Under the pieces are notes generated by a model. It made no database searches. It was not told where the DNA came from and saw only the letters and a program-made list of their open reading frames with translations. Shown here piece after piece: positions 53,216 through 62,858 of a DNA stretch of 64,000 nucleotides; positions within the stretch are counted from its first letter, which is position 1, and each line of letters begins with the position of its first letter. Source of the stretch: Flammeovirga pectinis. Lineage in GTDB: Bacteria; Bacteroidota; Bacteroidia; Cytophagales; Flammeovirgaceae. The DNA lies in assembly GCF_003970675.1 (NCBI RefSeq), contig NZ_CP034562.1, positions 1,054,001 through 1,118,000 of the forward strand, given 5' to 3'. The translations under genes and the position numbers were made by a program.

Positions 53216-54751
53216 TTAGACTTCTATTCCAATAAAAGTAATGTCATCTCGTTGCGGAACTGTTCCTTGATGTACATCCAAAGCTGCTTCTAATAAATCG
53301 CCTAAATCTTTTAATGGCTGATCCATATTATTTTTGACATACCTTTCAAAATACTTTCTTCCAAGTTTTTCATTTTCTAGATTATTCTGATCTAAAATAC
53401 CATCTGTAATTAATAGTAAAAGATCTCCATAATTTATCTTGATTTGTTGTGTCTGAAAAACCTTGCTATTTTTTATAGTGCCACCAATTGACGCTCTATT
53501 ACCTCTATACCTTTCTAAAGATTGTTCTTTTTTATTGACAACGTATAAGTCACTTTTTGCACCTGCAAAATAGAGTAAAGGCGTGTGGTTTTCTTCTTCT
53601 TGTTCTACAAATTTACAGATGGCCAATTCCATACCATCGTTGACTGTATTTTCCTGCTGACGCAAATAGGCTATCACTCGTTCATCAAGTATTTTAAGAA
53701 TTGTAGCAGGATCTCTAGACATATTTTTATCTATTATTTCTTGTAAAATACTTTTCCCAATCATAGACATTAGTGCTCCTGGTACACCATGCCCCGTGCA
53801 ATCTACGAGAGCAAAAAATTTAATTAAAAGTCCCTCTTTGTTTCGTGTTTCAGCGTACCAATAAAAATCGCCACTAACAATATCTTTAGGTCTATAAATT
53901 GAAAAGAAACTTGAGAATTTACTTTTTAATAGTTCAACAGGAGGGAGTATTGCAGATTGAATAGTATGGGCAGCCCTTAAACTATTAGTAATTTTAATAT
54001 TCTGATTGTTCACTTGAGTCATTGCAGAATCGAGTTCATTCTTTACACTTTCAACCTTTTTTCTTTGAATGTAAGAGCGTCTAATCACAGCAATTAATCC
54101 AATACTTAGTAAAAGTAGAGTTAAGGTAGATAATATATAAATGAGTGTTTCTTTCTGTAACCTGTAATCTTTCACTTCATTTTCTTTCCTAAAGTTATCT
54201 AGTAATACCTTCTTTTTTGTGAGTTGATCTTGTAATGCAGTGATAAAGAAAAGTACTATTTTATCTTGTTCAGATAAAAGTTGTTGTTTAGGGAAGCTAA
54301 TTTTTGCTAAACTTTTTTTATATCGATCAATGTCTTTTTTATTGATCAAGTTTTCATTTTCTATTTCAGCATAGATAGTTAAAAACTGATGCTCTTCTTG
54401 TGATGGTTTTAATTTTAGACATTTGATTTTAAATAGTCCTTCTTTTCCATCATAAATAATTTCTTTAATATCATAAGAAAGCACGCACAACCCAGATTCC
54501 GTATTTAATTTTAAATCAGACTCCATCTCTAAATATCCTCTTAAATTAGAATGAGAGATATGGTTGTCAAATAAGACCAAAGCATCAGAAATTGGTTTAT
54601 CATCTACATCCATTAAACTCAAAGAAATTCTTCGTCCTTTTTGCACTATTAATGCATTGGTCTCCTTATTTGCTTTAGCTTCTATGGTATTAATATTCAG
54701 ACCTATAATTATTAATAAAAGGAAAACAATATGTTTACAAAGGATCTGCAT
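53216..54751 (-). CDS. Membrane-bound SpoIIE/PP2C-type serine phosphatase
   Basis: A 511-residue signalling phosphatase. Signal peptide or anchor (1-25), an extracytoplasmic domain (about 30-195) with a beta-sandwich-like start (GRRISLSLMDVDDKPISDALV), a transmembrane helix (about 203-222), a coiled coil (about 225-260), then a PP2C-like SpoIIE domain (about 280-510). Metal-binding motifs are present: VSGDFYWY, VDCTGHGVPGALMSMIG, ITDGILDQ and DDITFIGIEV. It would dephosphorylate an anti-sigma antagonist-type protein after sensing an envelope signal. No partner kinase or STAS protein is adjacent. This architecture is common in Cytophagales. Confidence 0.88.
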   Translation of the reverse strand: MQILCKHIVFLLLIIIGLNINTIEAKANKETNALIVQKGRRISLSLMDVDDKPISDALVLFDNHISHSNLRGYLEMESDLKLNTESGLCVLSYDIKEIIYDGKEGLFKIKCLKLKPSQEEHQFLTIYAEIENENLINKKDIDRYKKSLAKISFPKQQLLSEQDKIVLFFITALQDQLTKKKVLLDNFRKENEVKDYRLQKETLIYILSTLTLLLLSIGLIAVIRRSYIQRKKVESVKNELDSAMTQVNNQNIKITNSLRAAHTIQSAILPPVELLKSKFSSFFSIYRPKDIVSGDFYWYAETRNKEGLLIKFFALVDCTGHGVPGALMSMIGKSILQEIIDKNMSRDPATILKILDERVIAYLRQQENTVNDGMELAICKFVEQEEENHTPLLYFAGAKSDLYVVNKKEQSLERYRGNRASIGGTIKNSKVFQTQQIKINYGDLLLLITDGILDQNNLENEKLGRKYFERYVKNNMDQPLKDLGDLLEAALDVHQGTVPQRDDITFIGIEV

Positions 54752-54938
54752 TTGGTGGGGAAGATGGGTATTTTAAAAGTTTAATAAATTATTTCAGTGA
54801 TAGAGTGGTGTACCTATAGTAGTAAATTAGCCATAATTTAGTCAACATTCAATATAATGATGGAATATTAAGAAGAGAAACATAAATCGAAAATGAAATA
54901 CGCTTTATTTTGAAACGAAAAAAGTGAGACGCTATTGT

Positions 54939-57152
54939 TTATTTTGTATTACTAACTAGAGCTGCGGTACAATTTTCTAAATAATTGATGTTTTTTCCTA
55001 AACGTTTAAGTTGATTAGTAATTAATACATAATCAGATAATGTTTTAATAAGCAGCGATTCTTTAATCCCTTCTTTAATCTCTTTCTCCCTATCTATCTC
55101 TAATGTTTCGAGTTCTTGATTGAATTCAGATAATAGATCATTAAAACTAATCTCTTTCACTATAATTTTATTCTTGTTAATACCTAAAATAATGTGTTCA
55201 AATTGAGCCTGAACGGTAGTTATAAAAGGCATGAGATCTGGGAATTTATATTTTTTAGAAAGGCGTTCAACATTTGCAGAGAGTGTTGCTGTATGGGCAA
55301 ATATCATTCTACTCGCAGCAATAAATTCATACAAATCTGATGTTGTTAATTGTCTGTTTTTAGGATCATTAAGCATGTTTTGAAAACTCATAGCAAGGTT
55401 TGCATTTGCCAATTGTGCTGCTTTTCTAGCAAGACGATAATTATTAGGGTCTACATTATGTTGGCCTGTGTAGCCAATGCTTACTTCTGTAAAATAGGTA
55501 CAATTGGCCCTGGTGGCAGCAATTAATTTACCCTTAATATTTTTTACTTCAAATTCTGGAAAAAGTAAGAAACTTACCGCAAAGGCAATAAGGCCGCCTA
55601 AAGCAGTGTCTGCCACTCTGTAAAGTGCTAAGTTTGTTTCAAATTGTGTTGATGTAGCAATGATCAACAAAATAAATGGAGTTAAGAATGTCATTCCAAC
55701 TCTATAATTTTTAGTTAGTGTGCCAAACGTGAGAATACCTAAGGGTACCAAGAAAAGTAGGTACAAATAAGTGTTTTCTGTTATGTAAACTAATGCACTG
55801 GCAATAATTATCCCTAAGGTTGTACCTATTGTTCTTGCAATCATTCTTTGCTTAGTAATAGAAAATGAGGGTTTCATAATTACAGAAATCGAGAGCCAAA
55901 CCCAATATCCTCTGTCTAATCCAAGAAAGAGACTGCATAAGTAACCAATAAGCATAGCAACACAAACTCTAATTGCATGCCTAAAATGAGCAGATTGTAA
56001 GTTAAGATTATCTGCAAAAGTACCTTGGTCAGATTTTGTAATAAAAGAAGGTAGTTTTAACCCATCGGTATAACTTTTTTCTTTAATATTATTCCAATCT
56101 GTAAAAGATGCTGCTTCTCTAGAATACCGATCAATTCTATTAAAATTTCTAATAATATTTTTTACTTCAGCAAATTGTGAAATAGGAAGTGTTCGATCTT
56201 TATTATCTCTTAATTTTTCGAAGGTGAATTGTAATTTATCAAAAGCTTTTTTATAAGAGGGGAGGTCTTCAATTTTATCTCTTGATTTAATTGTTGATCC
56301 AATCTCGGTTAAGTTTTTTCCTAGATCAATAAATAAATCAGATAGCTGTTTTGGAAGTGATGTACCCTTAAAACTATGATGAAGATCGTTATAAGAAATG
56401 TGTGTTGCAGAAGCTCTTTCAAAAATATCAATTGATATTCTCATGAGTAAAATTAAAGAACGCCCATGTGGTGTCGCACCTTGTAAAGCAGAACGTTGTC
56501 TTAACAATAGGTTTCTAACTTCTTCTTGTTTATGATCAATCTTTGTCTGTAGTGAAAAAACTTTCTTCTCAATTTCTTTTTTAGATGGGTTTATAAAAAG
56601 AATAGCTTTAAACTGAAGATATTGCCCCATGAGTTCGTAACATTCTCCTAAAACTTTTTCTATACTTGCATAGGGGCGTATTTGCCATAAAACTAACGAA
56701 AGAATACTGTACCATAAACCTCCACCTAACATCCATAATGCACTTTCTAATAATACAGGAATTGTAGCACCGAAAGCGATGCCTAAACTGATGGAAATCA
56801 GTATGCTATTTCCTATTAATGTAGATCTGTTACCAAATATAGAAAGTAAGGCAGCTACAAATGAAATTATAGTTAGAAAGAGTGCTCCAAGCCATGGCCA
56901 GTTAATCATAAAGGCCATACCTATTGCGGTTAAAGGATAAATAAATGCACCACCAATTAAACCTTTAGCTTTTTCAGACCAAGTTCCTGGAGAGTCTGAA
57001 AGTCCTACACAAAGTGCTCCTAATGCTACAGATGTACCAGCATATATGTCTCCAAATAACAAACCAATTGTTAGTGGTGTAACAATTGAAAATGTCATTC
57101 GTAATCCATTAGATAAATGAATGGATTTATAAAAATCTATTAATACTTTCAT
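54939..57152 (-). CDS. FUSC/YccS-family inner-membrane protein
   Basis: A 737-residue protein with two blocks of about five or six transmembrane helices (about 15-160 and 395-525), separated by a large soluble part (about 165-390), and a C-terminal soluble domain. The N-terminal GTSVALGALCVGLSDSPGTW and the second-block DRGYWVWLSISVIMKPSFS are family hallmarks of the YccS/YhfK-type fusaric acid resistance superfamily. These are thought to be aromatic-acid efflux or envelope proteins; the substrate is unknown. Monocistronic. Confidence 0.88.
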   Translation of the reverse strand: MKVLIDFYKSIHLSNGLRMTFSIVTPLTIGLLFGDIYAGTSVALGALCVGLSDSPGTWSEKAKGLIGGAFIYPLTAIGMAFMINWPWLGALFLTIISFVAALLSIFGNRSTLIGNSILISISLGIAFGATIPVLLESALWMLGGGLWYSILSLVLWQIRPYASIEKVLGECYELMGQYLQFKAILFINPSKKEIEKKVFSLQTKIDHKQEEVRNLLLRQRSALQGATPHGRSLILLMRISIDIFERASATHISYNDLHHSFKGTSLPKQLSDLFIDLGKNLTEIGSTIKSRDKIEDLPSYKKAFDKLQFTFEKLRDNKDRTLPISQFAEVKNIIRNFNRIDRYSREAASFTDWNNIKEKSYTDGLKLPSFITKSDQGTFADNLNLQSAHFRHAIRVCVAMLIGYLCSLFLGLDRGYWVWLSISVIMKPSFSITKQRMIARTIGTTLGIIIASALVYITENTYLYLLFLVPLGILTFGTLTKNYRVGMTFLTPFILLIIATSTQFETNLALYRVADTALGGLIAFAVSFLLFPEFEVKNIKGKLIAATRANCTYFTEVSIGYTGQHNVDPNNYRLARKAAQLANANLAMSFQNMLNDPKNRQLTTSDLYEFIAASRMIFAHTATLSANVERLSKKYKFPDLMPFITTVQAQFEHIILGINKNKIIVKEISFNDLLSEFNQELETLEIDREKEIKEGIKESLLIKTLSDYVLITNQLKRLGKNINYLENCTAALVSNTK

Positions 57153-57356
57153 GTAGTTTATGCCTCACTATTTTTATTTAAACCCTCTCTTTATTTTGAA
57201 TAGGTGATAAAGAGTAGTACTTTATAAATACAAAAATACGAATTGTTTTCCCTAGGATCATTAATAAGTCTAAAGTGAACATTTATTTTGAATGATCACT
57301 TTTATTTTCAAATTATCTTTAGTTACTTGCGACAGTATTGCAAAAACATCAAGAAT

Positions 57357-57914
57357 ATGAAAAAGTATATCGCATTTATCTCCTTTTTATTAATCGGTTT
57401 TGTATCGTGTAACAATGAAACTGAAAAAGGACCTGCTCCTGAAATAAAAAACTACACTGTATCACCTTTAGAACATGACCATGCAAGAAAAGCTAATGAC
57501 GATGATCACGATCATGACGAAGTTGCTGCAATTGTAATTGTGGGTGAAGAAGCTAGAATTGAGGCAGATCTTTCAGCACAACAAGGCTTATCTTATGTTC
57601 GTCTAAATATTCACTTTGGTGATGACGACCACCATGATCACGCACGTGTAATGGCAACAGATTCAGTTTTATGGACAATGAATCAAACTTGGGAGTTTGG
57701 TAAAGAAGGTGGACTTACTGGAGCAGGAGATTATCCTACAACATACCATTTTGATGAGGAAATTGATATTCCTACAGACATAGATGGTAAACCTTTAAAA
57801 GAAGGACACTATCATTTTATGTTACAATTAGGAGCTAGAATAGATGACTCTTCTGATAACGAAGCACAACAAGTTTTAACTGTAGAAGTTACTTCTGAAG
57901 AGCACGAACACTAA
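57357..57914 (+). CDS. His-rich DUF4625 lipoprotein
   Basis: A 185-residue envelope lipoprotein. The lipobox GFVSC places lipidation at Cys18. The mature part has many His/Asp clusters (EHDHARKANDDDHDHDE, GDDDHHDHARV, EEHEH at the end), which should bind metal such as copper or zinc. Around these is the DUF4625 core: ARIEADLSAQQGLSYVRLNIH and LKEGHYHFMLQLGA. The ATG at 57357 is chosen because the signal peptide begins there; the frame's start at 57288 would add a long non-signal extension. It is convergent with the mbnH-mbnP genes, ending 66 bases from mbnH, and plausibly belongs to the same metal-handling set. Confidence 0.8.
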   Translation: MKKYIAFISFLLIGFVSCNNETEKGPAPEIKNYTVSPLEHDHARKANDDDHDHDEVAAIVIVGEEARIEADLSAQQGLSYVRLNIHFGDDDHHDHARVMATDSVLWTMNQTWEFGKEGGLTGAGDYPTTYHFDEEIDIPTDIDGKPLKEGHYHFMLQLGARIDDSSDNEAQQVLTVEVTSEEHEH

Positions 57915-57947
57915 AAGTATAATTGCTAAGTTTAATTGGCATTTAAG

Positions 57948-57981
57948 AAGGCTTTAAGATTCATTTCTTAAGGCCTTTTTT
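57948..57981. terminator. Bidirectional terminator between DUF4625 gene and mbnH-like gene
   Basis: AAGGCTTTAAGA (57948-57959) pairs with TCTTAAGGCCTT (57966-57977) with one G-T pair; a T-run follows to 57981. It reaches the stop codon of the mbnH-like gene. Confidence 0.85.
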
Positions 57982-58990
57982 ATATTTCAGAGTTAGGCTG
58001 ATCTAAAGTGTGAAGAAATTCTTTTAACATCATTCGGTCTTCTTCTGTAAGTACTATATTTTGCTTTAGTAGGCTGTCAAGGGTTGCACTTTTTTGAATA
58101 GTATTGGAATAATGATCAAAAACTTCATCAAGCGTGGCAAATCTTCCATCGTGCATATACGGAGAAGAAGTATTTAAATGTCTTAATGTAGGGGTTTTAT
58201 ATTTTCCATTGTCTTTTGTAGTTCTCGTAATCCGCCCTCTACCTTTGTTCATTCCTTCATTTTTATCAGTAAAGAAGTCGTCTTTGTTTAGTCCATTATT
58301 ATGGTAGTTAAAATCAGTAAAGAATGGAGGGGTATGGCATTGCTGACAGTTGCGGTTAAATATTTCAAAACCTCTTTGTTCATTTTTAGAAAATTGATAT
58401 TTCCCTTTTAAATGAGCATCATATTTTGTTTGATTTGATAATAATGATCTAACATATTGTGCTAAAGCTCTTGCTAAATGGGCACTTTGTATTTCATCAA
58501 CATCAAATACTTCTTTAAATGTAGTACTATAAATAGGTGTTTGATTTAACCTTTGGAGTATTTCTTTCAGATCAGCATTCATTTCATCTTCGTGGGTTAG
58601 AGGACCAAAAATCAGTGATTCAATATTTTTAGCTCCACCATCCCAAAACCACCCTTTTGCCCATGCTACGTTTATAAGTGCAGGAGAATTTCTTTGTAAT
58701 TTTTTATGAGATACTCCTTTTGTACTTAATGCTACATTTTCTCCGTTTGCATATTGTGGTTCGTGACAGTGTACACAAGCAATAGAAGAATCTTGAGATA
58801 AAATAGTTTCGTGAAAAAGCATTTTTCCTAAAGCTACTTTTTCAACATCCATTGTATTACGTTCTGGAGTCGGAATATTTTGATATGAAATGACAAAAGC
58901 TTGTGTTTCCTCTTTTATAGGGGAATCACAAGCTTCTAAATATATACTACAAATGAGTAGTGAAATTACTGACCAATAATGTCTTTCCAT
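57980..58990 (-). CDS. mbnH: MbnH-like di-heme cytochrome c peroxidase/MauG-family enzyme
   Basis: A 336-residue exported lipoprotein (LEAC, Cys21). Two c-type haem sites are present: CVHCH (72-76) and CQQCH (215-219). FWDGGAKNIESLIFGP and the C-terminal SPYMHDGRFATLDEV (Met279-His280) are typical of the MauG/CcpA superfamily, and the gene is fused in an operon to mbnP. In methanotrophs MbnH oxidises a tryptophan of MbnP to kynurenine, enabling copper binding. The start overlaps the end of mbnP by 25 bases, so translation is coupled. A plain peroxide-scavenging cytochrome c peroxidase is the alternative. Confidence 0.82.
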   Translation of the reverse strand: MERHYWSVISLLICSIYLEACDSPIKEETQAFVISYQNIPTPERNTMDVEKVALGKMLFHETILSQDSSIACVHCHEPQYANGENVALSTKGVSHKKLQRNSPALINVAWAKGWFWDGGAKNIESLIFGPLTHEDEMNADLKEILQRLNQTPIYSTTFKEVFDVDEIQSAHLARALAQYVRSLLSNQTKYDAHLKGKYQFSKNEQRGFEIFNRNCQQCHTPPFFTDFNYHNNGLNKDDFFTDKNEGMNKGRGRITRTTKDNGKYKTPTLRHLNTSSPYMHDGRFATLDEVFDHYSNTIQKSATLDSLLKQNIVLTEEDRMMLKEFLHTLDQPNSEI

Positions 58991-59754
58991 GCGAACATTT
59001 GTGCGTAATTATCGGCAATTTTTTGAGTATTAGGACCAAACATTGTATCCTGATCAGTATTGTCGTTTAGATCAATGAAATTCGTTTTTCTTTGCTCTTC
59101 TGGTAAACCAAATTCAGATTTATCACCAAAAATATAATCTACATTTACATCAAGTTCTATATACATAGTAGGTGTATTTACTAGATTTATTTCTTGCTCA
59201 CTAAACTTAACCACTCTATAGTTAGCATCTCCTCCAATATGATAAACTAAGCCTCTTGTAGAAATAGAATCAACTAATTGAAGTCCTTCTACTAGCATGA
59301 ATTTATAACCAGTATCCCAATTCCAAGCCATGCCATTTGCGGGGTCTAAATCACCAACTTGGTCTGTATTATAATTGGCTGCATTATCTACGCCTACAGA
59401 AAATTGTAATTCAGAAAAAGCCTTGTTAGGTAACCCCGTAATAACAATAGAAGTATCACTTTCATTAATTATTTCTAATAAATGATAACTGTCTTCTACT
59501 TTGTAAAAGTTTGTACCAGAGGTATCTCTCAATGTAATATTAGAAAGATACATTCTAAAATCACTAAGTGTGTAACTCTGTCCTAGGGCGTTGATATATT
59601 GTCTGTTGTACTCTAAAGGAGCTCTATCATGTAAAAAATTGAATTTTATTGTAATAGACCCTGTACCATCAACATCAAAATTTTCCTTATAGCTATCGCA
59701 AGAAAAAAGTGAAATTAAAGAAATTGTAAAGAGTAAAGTAAGTAGTTTCTTCAT
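58966..59754 (-). CDS. mbnP: MbnP-family copper-binding lipoprotein
   Basis: A 262-residue lipoprotein (LFSC, Cys19). Family blocks: SITIKFNFLHDRAPL, YTLSDFRMYLSNI, and GMAWNWDTGYKFMLVEG with Trp144 and Trp146. The M-x-W-x-W segment is where the oxidised tryptophan (kynurenine) of characterised MbnP proteins lies; which of the two is modified here is not known. VYHIGGDANYRVV supplies His172. It starts one base after the dcd stop and overlaps mbnH. It likely binds copper in the periplasm after activation by MbnH. Confidence 0.82.
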   Translation of the reverse strand: MKKLLTLLFTISLISLFSCDSYKENFDVDGTGSITIKFNFLHDRAPLEYNRQYINALGQSYTLSDFRMYLSNITLRDTSGTNFYKVEDSYHLLEIINESDTSIVITGLPNKAFSELQFSVGVDNAANYNTDQVGDLDPANGMAWNWDTGYKFMLVEGLQLVDSISTRGLVYHIGGDANYRVVKFSEQEINLVNTPTMYIELDVNVDYIFGDKSEFGLPEEQRKTNFIDLNDNTDQDTMFGPNTQKIADNYAQMFAWKDIIGQ

Positions 59755-59755
59755 T

Positions 59756-60292
59756 TTAAAATTTGTTTTTATACATCATAGATTCTACAGGTTTCATAGA
59801 TCTATTTATATATTTTGCATCTTTTTTAACATGGTAATAATTACTGATATCTCCTTCAACAGTAAGGTAGAATAACTGTCCGATAGGCATACCTTTGTAA
59901 ATTTTTACAGGTTGAGCCACCGTTATTTCTAGTGTCCATGTATTACAAAAGCCAACGTCACCAGCTCTAGAATTTGCATTAATGCTAATTCCTAAACGGC
60001 CAACGCTAGAAAGGCCTTCTAGAAAAGCAACATGCTCTAATGTTTCTGTATACTCTTTTGTTACACCAAGATAAATTTTACCAGGGTGCAATACAACACC
60101 ATCATCTGGAATTTCAAACGTATCTATTTCATTATGTTGTTTGGCATCTAAAACTTCATTTTTGTATAAAGCAATATGTCTACCTAAGTGAACATCATAA
60201 GAATTCGTTCCTAGTGCATCAGGATCGAAAGGTTCAATAAGAATTGAGCCTTTTTCAATTTCCTCTAATATTTTTGTATCTGAAAGAACCAT
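59756..60292 (-). CDS. dcd: dCTP deaminase
   Basis: A 178-residue homotrimeric-type dUTPase-fold enzyme that deaminates dCTP to dUTP. SSVGRLG (95-101) and the catalytic Glu122 (WTLEITVAQP) are present, and GMPIGQLFYL is typical. The length is usual for Bacteroidota. It is the first gene of an unusual operon with mbnP and mbnH; the stop is one base before the mbnP ATG. A small hairpin lies upstream (60415-60436). Confidence 0.93.
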   Translation of the reverse strand: MVLSDTKILEEIEKGSILIEPFDPDALGTNSYDVHLGRHIALYKNEVLDAKQHNEIDTFEIPDDGVVLHPGKIYLGVTKEYTETLEHVAFLEGLSSVGRLGISINANSRAGDVGFCNTWTLEITVAQPVKIYKGMPIGQLFYLTVEGDISNYYHVKKDAKYINRSMKPVESMMYKNKF

Positions 60293-60414
60293 TTCAAATA
60301 TTAAGCTAAATTTTTGAGAAGGAGTGCGTACGTTTTTAAACTGATTTTAATGATGTAGTCACTCAAAAATTCATCAATTAAAATTGATTAAATACGAAAG
60401 AATGTATCACTTCA

Positions 60415-60436
60415 TGCTATCCAAGATAGGATAGCA
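60415..60436. promoter_or_regulatory. Hairpin between rlmI-like gene and dcd
   Basis: TGCTATCC (60415-60422) pairs perfectly with GGATAGCA (60429-60436), loop AAGATA. No T-tract follows on either strand, so it may be a weak terminator of the rlmI-like transcript or part of the dcd control region. Confidence 0.4.
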
Positions 60437-60539
60437 CGAAATTACAATTAATTAAGTCCCAAATCAAAATAATATATACGATCTTTTCAGTTTGTTTTAC
60501 AACGTACACTGCGCGTAAATTTTGATAGGGAATAGGTGT

Positions 60540-61727
60540 TTACTCTACAAATAGAACTAATCCTTTTAAATATTCATTCTCTGGGTAGAAAATGTTTATT
60601 GGATGACAGTTTGGTTGAGTAGTTTGATGTAAAATTCTTACATTTCTATGTGCTTCAGCAGCAGCTTGGAATACAATTTTTCTAAACAAATCCTTGTCAA
60701 TTTTTTGAGAACAAGAGAATGTAAATATAATTCCACCTGGCTTTATTTTTCTTAAAGCTTTAAGGTTTAATTGCTTGTAGCCTCTTGCAGCAGCTGTAAC
60801 AGCTTTAGCAGATTTGGCAAATGCAGGGGGATCAAGAATTACAACATCATAATCGTTAGATTCCATTTTTGTCAAATGTTCAAAAACATCAGCACAATAA
60901 CCTTCATGTTCTCCATTATCGAAGCCATTTATTACTGCATTCTCATTACACAAATCAATTGCAGGTTGAGAGGCATCTACAGAATGTACTAATTTAGCAC
61001 CTGCTTTTAATGCATACATACTAAATCCGCCACTATAACTAAATGTATTTAATACACGAGCATCTTTAGAATATTTAGCTACTAAGGCACGAGCATCTCT
61101 TTGGTCTAAGAAGAAACCAGTTTTTTGTCCTGTTTCAACGTCAACCATAAATTTTACACCATTTTCAAGCACTTCTACTTTTGGCGATCCCGCTTTTTCA
61201 GTCAACCATCCTTTGGGAGTCTCAACGTTTTCAAGGCGTTTAGAAATTTCCTTACTCTTGTTGTAAATACGCTCAAAACCAATTTCTTGGAATGCCTTAA
61301 TAATCATTGGAGCAATTTTGTCTACTCCTTTAATTAGTATCTGAACAGAAACAAGATCATTATAAACATCGGCGATTAAACCAGGGAAGAAATCTCCTTC
61401 TCCATGAATTAATCTAAAGCAGTTGGTATCTTCAGAAAGTACATGGGCTTTACGCATAGCATAAGCTTTTGCAATTTTAGCAGACCAATATTCTTGTGTT
61501 GTTGGGTCTATTGGTTTGCGTGTATATTCAAAAACACGACAAACAATTTGGTTACCTGGAGCGTAAAATCCATACCCAATTAATTTATCTTGCCCGTGTA
61601 CAAGCTCAACAATATCACCATCTTCTATATTTTCTGGCATTTTTGCAACAGCACCAGAGTAAACCCAAGGGTGTCTATTGTCTAAAGCTTTTAACTTATT
61701 TCCTTTAATGTATATTTTTTCTAACAT
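60540..61727 (-). CDS. Class I SAM-dependent 23S rRNA methyltransferase (RlmI-like)
   Basis: A 395-residue cytoplasmic enzyme. An N-terminal PUA domain (about 1-75; RHPWVYSGAVAKM) is followed by a Rossmann methyltransferase (about 170-395) with the motifs LNTFSYSGGFSMYALKAGA, DASQPAID and VVILDPPAFAKS. This order and the DPPAF motif are typical of RlmI (m5C1962 in 23S rRNA in E. coli). The motif TFSCSQKIDKDLF near the end holds a Cys consistent with m5C chemistry. Target position is inferred by family. Confidence 0.9.
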   Translation of the reverse strand: MLEKIYIKGNKLKALDNRHPWVYSGAVAKMPENIEDGDIVELVHGQDKLIGYGFYAPGNQIVCRVFEYTRKPIDPTTQEYWSAKIAKAYAMRKAHVLSEDTNCFRLIHGEGDFFPGLIADVYNDLVSVQILIKGVDKIAPMIIKAFQEIGFERIYNKSKEISKRLENVETPKGWLTEKAGSPKVEVLENGVKFMVDVETGQKTGFFLDQRDARALVAKYSKDARVLNTFSYSGGFSMYALKAGAKLVHSVDASQPAIDLCNENAVINGFDNGEHEGYCADVFEHLTKMESNDYDVVILDPPAFAKSAKAVTAAARGYKQLNLKALRKIKPGGIIFTFSCSQKIDKDLFRKIVFQAAAEAHRNVRILHQTTQPNCHPINIFYPENEYLKGLVLFVE

Positions 61728-61762
61728 AATCTGTTTGTTTCAATTTTGATGTTGTAGACAAG

Positions 61763-62557
61763 CTACTTTAAATTTTTACCTGTCATTTTATTTTTGAGTT
61801 TCATGAGTAACTCAAAACTTTTAGCCCCAAGTAAATTTCTTGGGATATTGACAAGCTTCTCGTATCGAATAAGTTTACTGTAATAGTTATCAACCTCTTT
61901 TGTATTGATTTTTTCTTTTACAATAGACCATGTCTCGATTTTAGAAGGAACAGAACTAACTTCTGATAATCCTCCTGCTGCAAATTTTGCAATAAATACA
62001 GGTACATGCTGAAATTTACATCCCTCTTGCCATCTGTTAAAGATGAAATGAAAGTCTGCAGAAATCTTCCAATTTTTCCATTCAAAAGGATGAGAAAGTA
62101 AGAGATTTCTTTTTACAAATAATGCTTGATGACTACAAATCATCCCTTTCCATAAATTTTCAGCAGGAATACCACTCTTTATTTTAGTCAAATGATCGTA
62201 AACAACTTCATGATCACCATAAAGTAATTGAGTGTCTTTATCTGCTTTATTCATTATAGAAGAAATTGCTTTCTCATTATAAAAAGTATCTCCAGCATTC
62301 ATAAAAATAACCCAATCTCCAGATGCTTTTTGCACACCTTTGTTCATTGCATCATAAATTCCTTTGTCAGCTTCAGAAACCAATACATCAATATTATTTT
62401 TGTAGCGTGAAATAATGTCAAAAGTTGTATCTTTTGATGCACCATCAATCACTACAAACTCAATAGCTATGTAGTCTTGAGCAATAACACTTTTTAGTGT
62501 CGGCTCTATTTCTGATTCACAATTGTAAGAAATTGTAATGACGCTCACTTTTTGCAT
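61763..62557 (-). CDS. Family 2 glycosyltransferase
   Basis: A 264-residue GT-A glycosyltransferase. The nucleotide-sugar region VSVITISYNCESEIEPT leads to IDGASKDTT, and MNAGDTFYN holds the metal/acceptor motif. The relatives act in polysaccharide or lipopolysaccharide assembly and use UDP-sugars; donor and acceptor are unknown. It lacks membrane helices. It lies 35 bases upstream of the rlmI-like gene and may be co-transcribed with it. Confidence 0.88.
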   Translation of the reverse strand: MQKVSVITISYNCESEIEPTLKSVIAQDYIAIEFVVIDGASKDTTFDIISRYKNNIDVLVSEADKGIYDAMNKGVQKASGDWVIFMNAGDTFYNEKAISSIMNKADKDTQLLYGDHEVVYDHLTKIKSGIPAENLWKGMICSHQALFVKRNLLLSHPFEWKNWKISADFHFIFNRWQEGCKFQHVPVFIAKFAAGGLSEVSSVPSKIETWSIVKEKINTKEVDNYYSKLIRYEKLVNIPRNLLGAKSFELLMKLKNKMTGKNLK

Positions 62558-62858
62558 AGCCGCAAAGATACTAACTGATTGAAGAACTACTTCAAAAAAA
62601 TGAAATGATTTAAAACCATTAGCGAATAGGCAATGTATTCTAAGAATTCCTGTATCGAAAATGCGAATCTAGAAGTCTAACATAACTATAACAGGACATT
62701 ATTGCAACGTGGAGTAAACGGAGTGATTTTAAAAAATAGAATTTAAATCAAATAAATATTAACAGAGCTGTTCGTTTCTTCCTTATTTACCGTAACCTAT
62801 GTTAGAACAAATGTTGTGTTCTTATTCAATTTTATATTTCATCTATCTACTATTCATC
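62558..62858. other. Divergent region before small membrane-protein gene
   Basis: 301 A/T-rich bases between the GT2 gene and the small gene starting at 62859. I see no convincing promoter or RNA structure. Confidence 0.5.
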
